The translations under genes were made by a program, and so were the position numbers. This document shows, in pieces, positions 1 to 6,960 of a DNA stretch of 18,625 bases. The stretch spans positions 1 through 18,625 of the forward strand of contig JAEWST010000084.1 of assembly GCA_023398105.1 (NCBI GenBank), in the 5' to 3' direction. This DNA is from Bacillota bacterium (GTDB lineage Bacteria > Bacillota > Clostridia > Acetivibrionales > DSM-1351). Numbering within the stretch: the stretch's first letter is position 1; each line of letters begins with the position of its first letter. The notes under the pieces were generated by a model. The model worked only from the letters and a program-made list of their open reading frames with translations, made no database searches and was not told the origin of the DNA.

Positions 1-90
1 AGTAAATTGAAACACGTACTCTAATCCAAGTATAATCATAAGGACTCTGTAATTTGTAAAGAGATTTTTTATTGTCCAATGTGTTTTCAT
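1..90 (-). CDS. Partial CDS, N-terminus of probable membrane protein
   Basis: The minus strand has an ATG at 88-90 preceded by a perfect GGAGG (96-100) with a 5-nt spacer, and the frame stays open for all 30 codons to the window edge. The peptide begins MKTHWTIKNLFTNYRVLMII and continues with hydrophobic residues, as in the first membrane segment of a transporter or other integral membrane protein. It lies 70 nt downstream of the RDD gene on the same strand, so the two may be cotranscribed. A small hairpin (GCCGA/TCGGC, 103-115) sits just upstream of the ribosome binding site. The family cannot be named from 30 residues. Confidence 0.6.
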   Translation of the reverse strand, partial: MKTHWTIKNLFTNYRVLMIILGLEYVFQFT

Positions 91-160
91 GATAACCTCC
101 ACGCCGACTTTCGGCACAAAAAATGGTAAAACTTTAGTGGTGTTACGCAATATTTAGTAA

Positions 161-1411
161 TCAATTCATAAGTAATAGTTTCGACGCAAGTAATGTGATT
201 ACAAAACCTAATGCAACAGCTGCTATACCTCTGATAATCCCTATTCTTTCATGTGTTACGCTGAATTGACCCTTCTCATCCCAAAAGGTGCTTCCTATAT
301 TTGTAAGTCTAAAACAAGAAATCAAGTATGTAAAAACACTTAGGATATTATTAATGCTCGCTGCTTCACCCAAAATCAATACCATACCGCTTCTGTAAAG
401 TGATTGTCTGTAGCTCAGTTTATTTCCATCTAAGGTTCGCACTTTTACTCCTAAAATAAATTTTCCTGGAGTTGTTCCCCAAGTAGATAATAGTATTGAT
501 TCAATAATGGCTAGTATTAAAGGAACAATTGATACACCTAAAATTTGCATATTCCATTTGAATGGAGTAAGGAATTTTAATAATATCAGAAAAATTAATA
601 ATAAAGTAATACTGTCAAGCAATCTAGCCCAATATCTAACCCATGGGCGAATCTGAGGAACTTCACTTGAGACGATTTTTGACTTAAATTCTCTAGCTGT
701 TTTAAAAGCATTTTCATTGATGGCATCTATTGAATTGAAATCAGTGTTATTATACAGAAAGCTATCATAATTATTTTCTTCTGTTTTTATTTCAATATTA
801 CTTTTAATGTCATCTTCATTAAATCCATTTATGGTCATTCTGTATAAACAATGAGCTAGGAAACTTTCTTTGTTGATATTTTGTAAATCTTTGTTGTTCA
901 CGAAAAATGAGAGCCAATCATTCCAACTAAATAATTCAAGGCTCAGCTTATCTCCAGATTCAGTATCCATACCAGACACATTCCATATTTCATTCGGTAA
1001 TTTGTCTATACTTATTGGTTCTTTTTCAACAGTGATTAAGGCGTATTTGCTTTTTGTTGGATTCAATTGAAGTAGTTTATCATAGAAGTTTTTATGTTCG
1101 TCGTGAAAATCTTTTTCATCTGGATAAAATTTAAATAGGGTCTCTTCTACTAAAGAATAATCAACTTGGTGAACTATATCATTAAAAGGAATTAGATCAC
1201 TCATACTGATGTCAGTGCGATTGACTATATATTGAAAGTGCTTCTTGTTTTCAAGGTCATCAATATTAATACTTCTAATCAATAATTCTTCCCTTGCAAT
1301 TTGTAGAGCTTCAGCTTCATAATCATCAGCATCCTCTGTTACTATTTTGATAAGAGATTCATCAGTTAACGATGCCATTCTCTCTTTAATAGCTTCAATA
1401 CGATTTAGCAT
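161..1411 (-). CDS. RDD-family membrane protein with long soluble N-terminal region
   Basis: The product has 416 residues. The first ~250 are soluble, acidic and unrecognised. The C-terminal ~160 residues form an RDD-type membrane domain: it opens with RPWVRYWARLLDS (the Arg/Asp signature), followed by hydrophobic segments and the WGTTPGKFILGVKVR motif that is highly typical of RDD proteins. RDD proteins are small multi-span membrane proteins of mostly unknown function, some linked to transport. I chose the ATG at 1411 because GGAGG lies at 1417-1421, 5 nt upstream; an in-frame TTG at 1423 overlaps that site and is unlikely. The N-terminal extension is longer than in a minimal RDD protein. 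The family call is confident, the function is unknown. Confidence 0.75.
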   Translation of the reverse strand: MLNRIEAIKERMASLTDESLIKIVTEDADDYEAEALQIAREELLIRSINIDDLENKKHFQYIVNRTDISMSDLIPFNDIVHQVDYSLVEETLFKFYPDEKDFHDEHKNFYDKLLQLNPTKSKYALITVEKEPISIDKLPNEIWNVSGMDTESGDKLSLELFSWNDWLSFFVNNKDLQNINKESFLAHCLYRMTINGFNEDDIKSNIEIKTEENNYDSFLYNNTDFNSIDAINENAFKTAREFKSKIVSSEVPQIRPWVRYWARLLDSITLLLIFLILLKFLTPFKWNMQILGVSIVPLILAIIESILLSTWGTTPGKFILGVKVRTLDGNKLSYRQSLYRSGMVLILGEAASINNILSVFTYLISCFRLTNIGSTFWDEKGQFSVTHERIGIIRGIAAVALGFVITLLASKLLLMN

Positions 1412-1445
1412 TTTAGCCTCCAAGTTTATTGGTTTAGTTATTCAT

Positions 1446-1473
1446 ATTTTATCATACTTTGAATGAATTGCAA
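1446..1473 (-). promoter_or_regulatory. Possible sigma-A promoter for the RDD gene
   Basis: On the minus strand TTGCAA (1468-1473) and TAAAAT (1446-1451) are separated by 16 nt, about 35 nt upstream of the RDD start. The match is moderate and the background AT-rich. Confidence 0.35.
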
Positions 1474-1621
1474 TTTTGTTATCATAGAGATTTACACAGT
1501 CAGGGCTATATTTTTATAATTAATGGTTTTATGATACAACATTCAAAAAAATATGTTAAAATATCAATAAATGGATGGAAGTGTAAATGAGCGTGGGATA
1601 GTAATGGAAGTTAAATTATAA

Positions 1622-1890
1622 AGTGATATTACTTGCAACTGGACTGAAGAATGTTGGCTATACATAGCTGTTTTCAAGGATCTATGCACAAAGGATGTTG
1701 TTAGATATACAATTGGAGACCGCATTACCTAAAAACTTGCCATGGATATGAATATTAGGAGAGAAAGGCCACAACTATGGCTAATATTCCACTCTGATAT
1801 AGAAAGTTAATATTGCTCAAATGATTATTAGGACTTGCTTGGAAAGAATAAAGTAATCCCTAGCATGAGTCGAACAGCGTAGAAAAACTA
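1622..1890 (+). pseudogene. IS3-family transposase OrfB relic (rve integrase core)
   Basis: Reading frame 1 from 1622 gives SDITCNWTEECWLYIAVF, later FHSDIES and YCSNDY, then IPSMSR. These align by eye with the conserved DDE integrase core of IS3-family OrfB (TDITY.W...GWLYLA, HSD.GSQY, SMSR.G). The frame is broken by stops after DRIT, after DIES, after NDY and after SRTA. The N-terminal half, OrfA and recognisable terminal repeats are missing, so this is a dead fragment. It ends about 110 nt upstream of the ABC-3C-like gene and suggests past transposition into this zone. The rest of 1424-2003 shows no gene. Confidence 0.75.
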
Positions 1891-2003
1891 AGAAACTAAG
1901 AGATATTATCACAAATTAGTGTTTAGTCTTAGCAGAAGGGCTTGAAGAAATTGATACTTTACAAGTTAAAAGGATGAAATCTACGGGAGGAGGAATGGTT
2001 GCA

Positions 2004-3260
2004 ATGGAGAATATTTTTATTCATGATGCAATACCAACATGGAGTGGTTTTATATATCAGGGTGAGATTGCAATATATTTGGCAGTGAAGAAGATTTGTG
2101 AATTAAGAGATGTATATGAACTAGGAATTGATGAGATAGGTTCCAAGTATCAAATCGAAGTAGAAAACTGTGAGGATATTGCAATTGTACATATGGATGG
2201 GAAAGGAAAAAGCTACCTTTCAATTCATCAGGTAAAAAATCAAAAGGATAATAGTATTGGGGCTTATAGAAGCCCATTAGTACAGCTAATGCTAGAAAAA
2301 GGGTTTCATACTAAAGAACATTTTGGAAATCCAGAAGCGTATTTGCATGTGAGTAATGAAATACGTGGAAATAAAGAAACACAGGAAAATAAAGAAAATG
2401 AAGTTGATAAGAGTTTGAAAGAATGGGAAGAGAGTATACGAAATTATTTTTTTAAGATACAAGACCTTATTGTAAAACTTGATGAAGTTGATGATAAGAA
2501 AGCAATTTTAAAAAGGATAAAGGAAGTAGTACATAATGAGCCAATTAAAATTAATCGTTCGGAATATAAAGAACTGATAAAAAAAATTGAGGATATTTGC
2601 AAAAAGGATGGTATTGCAGAATTAAAGAAAGAGATGAAAAACCTAATTACTTTTTTAGAAGAAAAATTAGGCATACTTTTTATTGATAATGAGGTACAAG
2701 TGTATCAATATGAGGATGAAAAAATGTTTTGTCCAGGAACAGATGTTTTTAAGAAAATAGTAGGGCAAGTAAAAAGATACAAACAGGATGATAATGCTAT
2801 TACACTTGAGCAATATGAATATATAGCTGATAAATTGCTGCATTACATGAGGGGGCATGTGATTAAAAGACATCATAGAAAACAACAGGGAGAAACGTTT
2901 GAAAAATGGATTGCATTTCGTGACATAATAAATATCTTAAATGATAGTCTTTCATATTCTGAAAAGAAAGCCAATGTTCTAGCATTAAGAAGATTGTATG
3001 AGAAGCGGTTAGTGCAATATTGCGAATTAGTATGTGGAGAAGCATGTGTAATGGCAGTTGGAGAGGTTAAAGAATGTAAATTGCAACAAAATGAATACAA
3101 AAGAGTAGATTTAGACGATGAGGAGTTCATAAAATTGTGCTATGGTTTCAATCCAGATTGTGATAAAACAATATCCGATCGAGAGTGCATAGACAGGTTA
3201 TTAAATGAAGATGGGTTAACTGAATCTGTTTTTGAAATACTAAAAACAGTAAGTTGTTAA
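2004..3260 (+). CDS. Orphan ABC-3C/Cap4-like protein, possible PD-(D/E)xK nuclease-fold component
   Basis: The 418-residue product starts MENIFIHDAIPTWSGFIYQG. The early PTWSGF.YQG motif, followed by IEVENCEDIAI and SIHQVKN, is the pattern at the N-terminus of ABC-three-component C-terminal-domain proteins and DUF4297/Cap4-like nucleases. E54, D58 and Q76-x-K78 could form a PD-(D/E)xK-like site. Residues ~120-240 are rich in Lys and Glu and probably coiled coil. The C-terminal third is alpha-helical-looking and unassigned. I chose ATG 2004 because AGGAGG (1988-1993) is 10 nt upstream; ATG 1995 is only 1 nt from it. Partner ATPase or middle-component genes are absent from the window, so it may be a leftover of a defence locus. 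Assignment is from motif recall, not a search. Confidence 0.55.
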   Translation: MENIFIHDAIPTWSGFIYQGEIAIYLAVKKICELRDVYELGIDEIGSKYQIEVENCEDIAIVHMDGKGKSYLSIHQVKNQKDNSIGAYRSPLVQLMLEKGFHTKEHFGNPEAYLHVSNEIRGNKETQENKENEVDKSLKEWEESIRNYFFKIQDLIVKLDEVDDKKAILKRIKEVVHNEPIKINRSEYKELIKKIEDICKKDGIAELKKEMKNLITFLEEKLGILFIDNEVQVYQYEDEKMFCPGTDVFKKIVGQVKRYKQDDNAITLEQYEYIADKLLHYMRGHVIKRHHRKQQGETFEKWIAFRDIINILNDSLSYSEKKANVLALRRLYEKRLVQYCELVCGEACVMAVGEVKECKLQQNEYKRVDLDDEEFIKLCYGFNPDCDKTISDRECIDRLLNEDGLTESVFEILKTVSC

Positions 3261-3412
3261 TATGTGATGTTTTTGTATTAGAAAGAAATAACAATCAAAT
3301 CCAATATATGTTTTACAAAAACTAAAGACTAATTATTTTTTTATAAATGTAATGTATCGCAATTAACCTATAAATAGGATATACAGAATAAAGCCAATTT
3401 GAAGGTGTGAAA

Positions 3413-3577
3413 ATGAGACGGAAAGCATTTCGTTTGGTGATTATCATGGTGCTAACAATATTTTGTTCAAATGCATGCAATAAAAATAATGTAGGGGTAG
3501 TGGAATCATAATATTCAAAAAACTCCGAAAACATTGAAAAATTGAATATTCAAAACATTCAAAAGATATCAAGTTAA
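3413..3577 (+). pseudogene. Broken lipoprotein gene
   Basis: An ATG at 3413 preceded by GAAGGTG opens a 32-codon frame: a lipoprotein signal peptide (MRRKAFRLVIIMVLTIF) followed by a lipobox-like SNAC. A TAA at 3509-3511 interrupts it, but the same frame then reads on for 21 more codons with lipoprotein-like polar sequence (YSKNSENIEKLNIQNIQK) to double stops at 3575-3580. I read this as a lipoprotein gene with an in-frame stop and the rest deleted. The 150 nt between the upstream gene and this ATG show nothing else. Confidence 0.5.
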
Positions 3578-3586
3578 TAATACCTA

Positions 3587-3615
3587 TTGCATACGGAACA
3601 AATGTTCTGTAAAAT
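3587..3615 (+). promoter_or_regulatory. Sigma-A promoter with LexA (DinR)-box core in its spacer
   Basis: TTGCAT (3587-3592) and TAAAAT (3610-3615) are spaced by exactly 17 nt. Inside the spacer lies GAACAAATGTTC (3596-3607), a perfect GAAC-N4-GTTC dyad. This is the core of the Gram-positive LexA/DinR operator (CGAACN4GTTCG); only the outermost bases differ. The arrangement would block RNA polymerase when LexA is bound. The driven gene is GyrI-like, and E. coli gyrI/sbmC is itself an SOS gene. The regulatory role is inferred. Confidence 0.6.
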
Positions 3616-3651
3616 AAGTATACAAATATTAATTTGAAGGAGTTTCCAAAA

Positions 3652-4146
3652 ATGAGTGATATTTATAGTGAGGTAAAAATCAAAAGCTTAGAGCCTATGA
3701 GGGTGGCAAGTTACTGCGTAATAAGCCAAAATCCCGAGAAAGATGTTATGACCTATATGGAAAATTGGATAGTTAAAAATGGATTGGACAAGCAGGACGG
3801 AATGAGAAACTTTGGATTTGACATTCCAGTCAATGAAGAACAGCAAAAGGAAGGTCTTAGGGGCTATGAGTTTTGGTTGACAGTTCCTGATACAGCTACT
3901 GAATCTGACGGTGTAAAAATAAAAAATATTGATGCAGATGAGTATGCGGTATTAAGGATAACAAATCCTTTCAGCAATCCGTTTGATACCATTCCTAATG
4001 GATGGAAAAGGTTAAATGATTGGGTGATGAATGGCGAATATAAAACTACATGTTTTCAAAATCGATATTGGCTAGAAGAGGTTATTGAGGAAAACAATAA
4101 TACATATATGGACATATATTTCCCTGTTAAAGGTGGAGGAAGATAA
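3652..4146 (+). CDS. GyrI-like (AraC effector-binding fold) small-molecule-binding protein
   Basis: The 164-residue product starts MSDIYSEVKIKSLEPMRVAS and has the GyrI-like/SOUL pattern: a first beta-strand with the LEPMRVAS type motif, GYEFWLTVP in the middle, YAVLRI, a GWKRLNDWV helix, and a closing MDIYFPVK strand. Such domains bind drugs and other hydrophobic small molecules, alone or fused to AraC/MerR regulators; there is no DNA-binding domain here. I chose ATG 3652 because GAAGGAG precedes it by 9 nt; an upstream in-frame TTG (3634) overlaps this site. The TAA at 4144-4146 is followed in the same frame by a second, broken GyrI-like domain. A LexA-type box lies in the promoter, so the gene may be damage-inducible. 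Confidence 0.7.
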   Translation: MSDIYSEVKIKSLEPMRVASYCVISQNPEKDVMTYMENWIVKNGLDKQDGMRNFGFDIPVNEEQQKEGLRGYEFWLTVPDTATESDGVKIKNIDADEYAVLRITNPFSNPFDTIPNGWKRLNDWVMNGEYKTTCFQNRYWLEEVIEENNNTYMDIYFPVKGGGR

Positions 4147-4551
4147 TGCTTCGCGGAACTTATTGATTTCAAGGTTATTGAAGTAAATCCTTCAAAATTA
4201 ATTGGAAAAGAAATTCGATGCAAAATGGATCATCTGGTAGGATGGTGTGGCAATTATAATCCTGATGACAATATGTTTTCATACATTGTTGGAGTACTTG
4301 TAAAACCTAATGCAAATGTGCCAGAAGGTATGGTAAATATTAATATAGATGATCTCAGATATGCAGTAGGTACAATTAAAGGAACAGAGACAGACATTTA
4401 AATGAATGCTCATCAATTTACTGAAGCGGAAATGAATAAGGCAGGGCTGCAATTCAAGTCAGGGCTTGGTTTTAATATGGAATGGTATGATGAACGGTTC
4501 TGTCAGAGTGAAGAATACAAAATCATTGATTTGTATGTACCAATACTATAA
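4147..4551 (+). pseudogene. Second GyrI-like effector-binding domain, broken
   Basis: In the same frame as the intact gene, right after its stop, 84 open codons begin CFAELIDFKVIEVNPSKLIG and run to a TAA at 4399-4401. The frame then continues MNAHQFTEAEMNKAG and ends with MEWYDERF and YKIIDLYVPIL at a stop (4549-4551). This is a nearly complete GyrI-like domain from another gene copy, lacking a proper start and carrying an internal stop. No start codon with a ribosome binding site is apparent near 4147. Its last ~32 codons are duplicated after the dockerin gene (11768-11864). Confidence 0.65.
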
Positions 4552-4671
4552 TGCAGGAGCTTGAGAAAACCTATACTGCACCTGCTAACATAGTTGTATA
4601 CTAAATAAGGTGTGTATCAGATTTACTCAAATAAAAACTATTGAGTCTGATATACTCCTTCTTAGTATAAT
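4455..4671 (+). repeat. Direct repeat A: GyrI-like gene tail plus terminator
   Basis: About 217 bp that recur at 11768-11985 in the same orientation with roughly 85-90% identity by eye. The shared block starts TCAAGTCAG and covers the last ~32 codons of the GyrI-like pseudogene, a spacer and the terminator stem-loop. The copies flank the cytochrome operon. Confidence 0.85.
4609..4664 (+). terminator. Rho-independent terminator of repeat A
   Basis: GGTGTGTATCAGA..ACTCAA pairs imperfectly with TTGAGTCTGATATACTCC, followed by a short pyrimidine-rich run (CTTCTT). The stem is better preserved in repeat B. Confidence 0.6.
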
Positions 4672-5030
4672 GTCAAAAATTTATAAAATATTTTAAAATA
4701 ATAAAAAAATCAACTTTTATATTTAAAATATCCCCTTCATAATATTAAAAACATAATATATAATAAAACATATATGGAATAATATAGAGTGCTTAATTCA
4801 ACTTTCGCATTTGAATATACTGCTTAAAGCCTAGTAATATCAGGTGTGGTAGCATTATCAAATGAAAAGTCAAATGATTTCATAAAATAAGTTAGTTTAC
4901 TGAACAAAAAGCCATTGGTAAAATTTAGTGTTTCTCGACTTTTCATTCTAAATATGAGTTAGAAATAATTGCATGAATTAGTTGATGAGACGAAGTTTGA
5001 GTAAAAATAAACTAAATGGGGGATATTTAA
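4672..5030 (+). promoter_or_regulatory. Long AT-rich leader/promoter region of the cytochrome operon
   Basis: There is no gene in these ~360 nt. A possible promoter is TTGAAT (4811-4816), 18 nt, TAATAT (4835-4840). Just downstream, AATGAAAAGTC (4861-4871) is perfectly complementary to GACTTTTCATT (4937-4947), giving an 11-bp stem that closes a ~65-nt loop in the transcript. TCAAATGA also occurs twice close together near 4859-4878. The gene's ribosome binding site is GGGGGAT before ATG 5031. I recognise no known riboswitch class. The first ~100 nt are almost pure A/T. Confidence 0.4.
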
Positions 5031-6911
5031 ATGAGTTTTATTGGTACATGGATGCTGCGCTTTGCCTTTGCATGTAGTCTTATAGCCTTCCTACTTATTG
5101 CCTTTAAAAAAGAAAATGATGAGAATAAAAATCTAGGAATTCTAACAGGTGTAGTTTCCAGTTTTGGAGTTCTTATATCTTCACTTCTTTTGTTTTATTC
5201 ACTTGTAAGTGGAAATTTATCAGTTGAATATGTATATCATAGTACCGAGAAATCACTTCCGTTAATATATAAGATTTCAGCGTTTTGGTCGGGTAGCTCA
5301 GGTTCAATGCTTTTATGGACTTCTGTGTTGTCCGTTCTTCTTATAATAGTTTATTTTAGAAATAAAGAAAAGAGTTCAACAAAAACTATATTTGGTGTCT
5401 CATTATTTATAATGACACTCTTTATGTTTGTTGTAACCTTTATAAACAATCCATTTAAACAGGTAACACCTCAAAGTGATGGATTCGGTCTTAATCCAGC
5501 ACTTCAAAGTATAGGAATGGTTTTTCACCCACCCGTTATAATTATAGCCTTTTCTTTTTTCTTCATTGCCTTTGGATATCAATTGTTTGACATCAGAAAA
5601 AATACTGAAGAACATGTAAATATTACATGGAAATGGGCAATGTGGGGATGGATTCTCCTTACCTTCGGAATTGTTTCAGGTGGAATATGGGCGTATACCG
5701 AGCTTGGATGGGGAGGTTACTGGGCATGGGATCCAATAGAGAATTCATCGCTGGTTAACTGGCTATTTGCAACGACTTTTCTTCATGGCTTGCGAAGCAA
5801 AGGTAATAAAAATAAAAGAATGAATTTTATTATGATATTCTTAACTGTATTTACCATACTTGTTGGAACCTACATTGCAAGAAGCGGTTTGTTAGAATCG
5901 GTACATGCTTATAGTAGCCGTGGTATCACAGTGGTTTTCGGTGTGGTATTACTGGCACTTGTACTGATTTTTATTATTTACTATTTCAAAATTAAGAAAA
6001 CACATACTGAAGGCACTATAAATGATAATGACAAAACTGCATTCAAAAACAAATTACATAAAATATTAAAGCCTAGCAATATATTTTCTACAATAAGTAT
6101 TATAACAGCTGTTTTAATTTTCGGTGGTACTACTTTCCCCTTGTATGGAGGGCTCTTTGTTAAAGATGTGTCCATAACACCAATAAGCTTCTATGAGTAT
6201 GTTTTCGGAATTTATGGTATATTGGTGCTTTTGTTTATGGCAATTAATCCTAGCTTTTTTCCAAAGAAGGTTCTTCTTATTCCAGGCTCTGCAAGTGGAT
6301 TAACAGTTTTCGGGTTAATGCTATTTCTAACTGAGTATGGATTTCTAACAAAATTGTGTCTAGCTGTGTGTACAATACTTGCAGTAAATTTGATTATACA
6401 ATTTGTAGTAAATTATAAAAATAATACTTCTAATCCGAGACATATAGCAATTTTAGTACTACATGCTTCACTGATAATGATGGCAGTTGGATTTGCAGGT
6501 TCTATGGGTATGCTTCTAAGCAATGATATAACTCTTGAAAAAGGCAATACCATGGCTGTAGGACAATATGAAGTAAAATACAGAAACCTCTATTGGAAAG
6601 AGGAAACGGGAAAAACTACTGCTGTTTGCGTTTTAGGTGTAAGCGGGCCTAAAGGAAAATTCCAAATAAAACCAGAGCTATCATATTATCAAAAAATGAA
6701 AACATCTCACGCTAGAGCAGTAATAAAATCAGGATTGAAGGAAGATTTGTACATAATTTTTGAAGGTATAGATGAGAAAGACAATATATCACTAAAGGTT
6801 AAGGTAGTAAAGTGGGTAAATCTTGTTTGGATGGGAAGTATTTTATTGATTGTTTGCACCATGTTGTATTATTTTTTTGAAAACAAAAGAACAAAAGAAG
6901 AATTAATATAA
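5031..6911 (+). CDS. ccmF: CcmF-type cytochrome c haem lyase subunit
   Basis: This 626-residue multi-span membrane protein attaches haem to CxxCH motifs of exported apocytochromes. The WWD haem-handling motif is present at ~217-245 (AYTELGWGGYWAWDPIENSS). The four histidines expected in CcmF are visible: H166 in FHPP, H252 in FLHG, H292 in SVHAY and H478 in LVLHAS, corresponding to E. coli H173, H261, H303 and H491. A soluble segment (~490-598) and a last membrane helix close the protein, which is near the usual CcmF length. It is first in an operon with two CxxCH proteins, 49 nt before the next gene. CcmE, CcmH, CcmG, CcmABCD or ResB are not in the window, which is odd for System I. CcsA/ResC is the alternative, but length and histidines favour CcmF. 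Confidence 0.88.
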   Translation: MSFIGTWMLRFAFACSLIAFLLIAFKKENDENKNLGILTGVVSSFGVLISSLLLFYSLVSGNLSVEYVYHSTEKSLPLIYKISAFWSGSSGSMLLWTSVLSVLLIIVYFRNKEKSSTKTIFGVSLFIMTLFMFVVTFINNPFKQVTPQSDGFGLNPALQSIGMVFHPPVIIIAFSFFFIAFGYQLFDIRKNTEEHVNITWKWAMWGWILLTFGIVSGGIWAYTELGWGGYWAWDPIENSSLVNWLFATTFLHGLRSKGNKNKRMNFIMIFLTVFTILVGTYIARSGLLESVHAYSSRGITVVFGVVLLALVLIFIIYYFKIKKTHTEGTINDNDKTAFKNKLHKILKPSNIFSTISIITAVLIFGGTTFPLYGGLFVKDVSITPISFYEYVFGIYGILVLLFMAINPSFFPKKVLLIPGSASGLTVFGLMLFLTEYGFLTKLCLAVCTILAVNLIIQFVVNYKNNTSNPRHIAILVLHASLIMMAVGFAGSMGMLLSNDITLEKGNTMAVGQYEVKYRNLYWKEETGKTTAVCVLGVSGPKGKFQIKPELSYYQKMKTSHARAVIKSGLKEDLYIIFEGIDEKDNISLKVKVVKWVNLVWMGSILLIVCTMLYYFFENKRTKEELI

Positions 6912-6960
6912 ATCTATATGATATTAAAGAATAAGTTAGAACAGGAGGGGGTAAAAAATT

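Noticed and set aside
870..1070. Plus-strand ORF opposite the RDD gene
   Set aside because: It is a shadow of the minus-strand coding sequence, with no ribosome binding site or family pattern.
4455..4671. Repeats A and B as insertion-sequence ends or att sites
   Set aside because: They contain a coding tail and a terminator in direct orientation, with no integrase or transposase beside them and no terminal inverted repeats. Duplicated gene tails explain them better.
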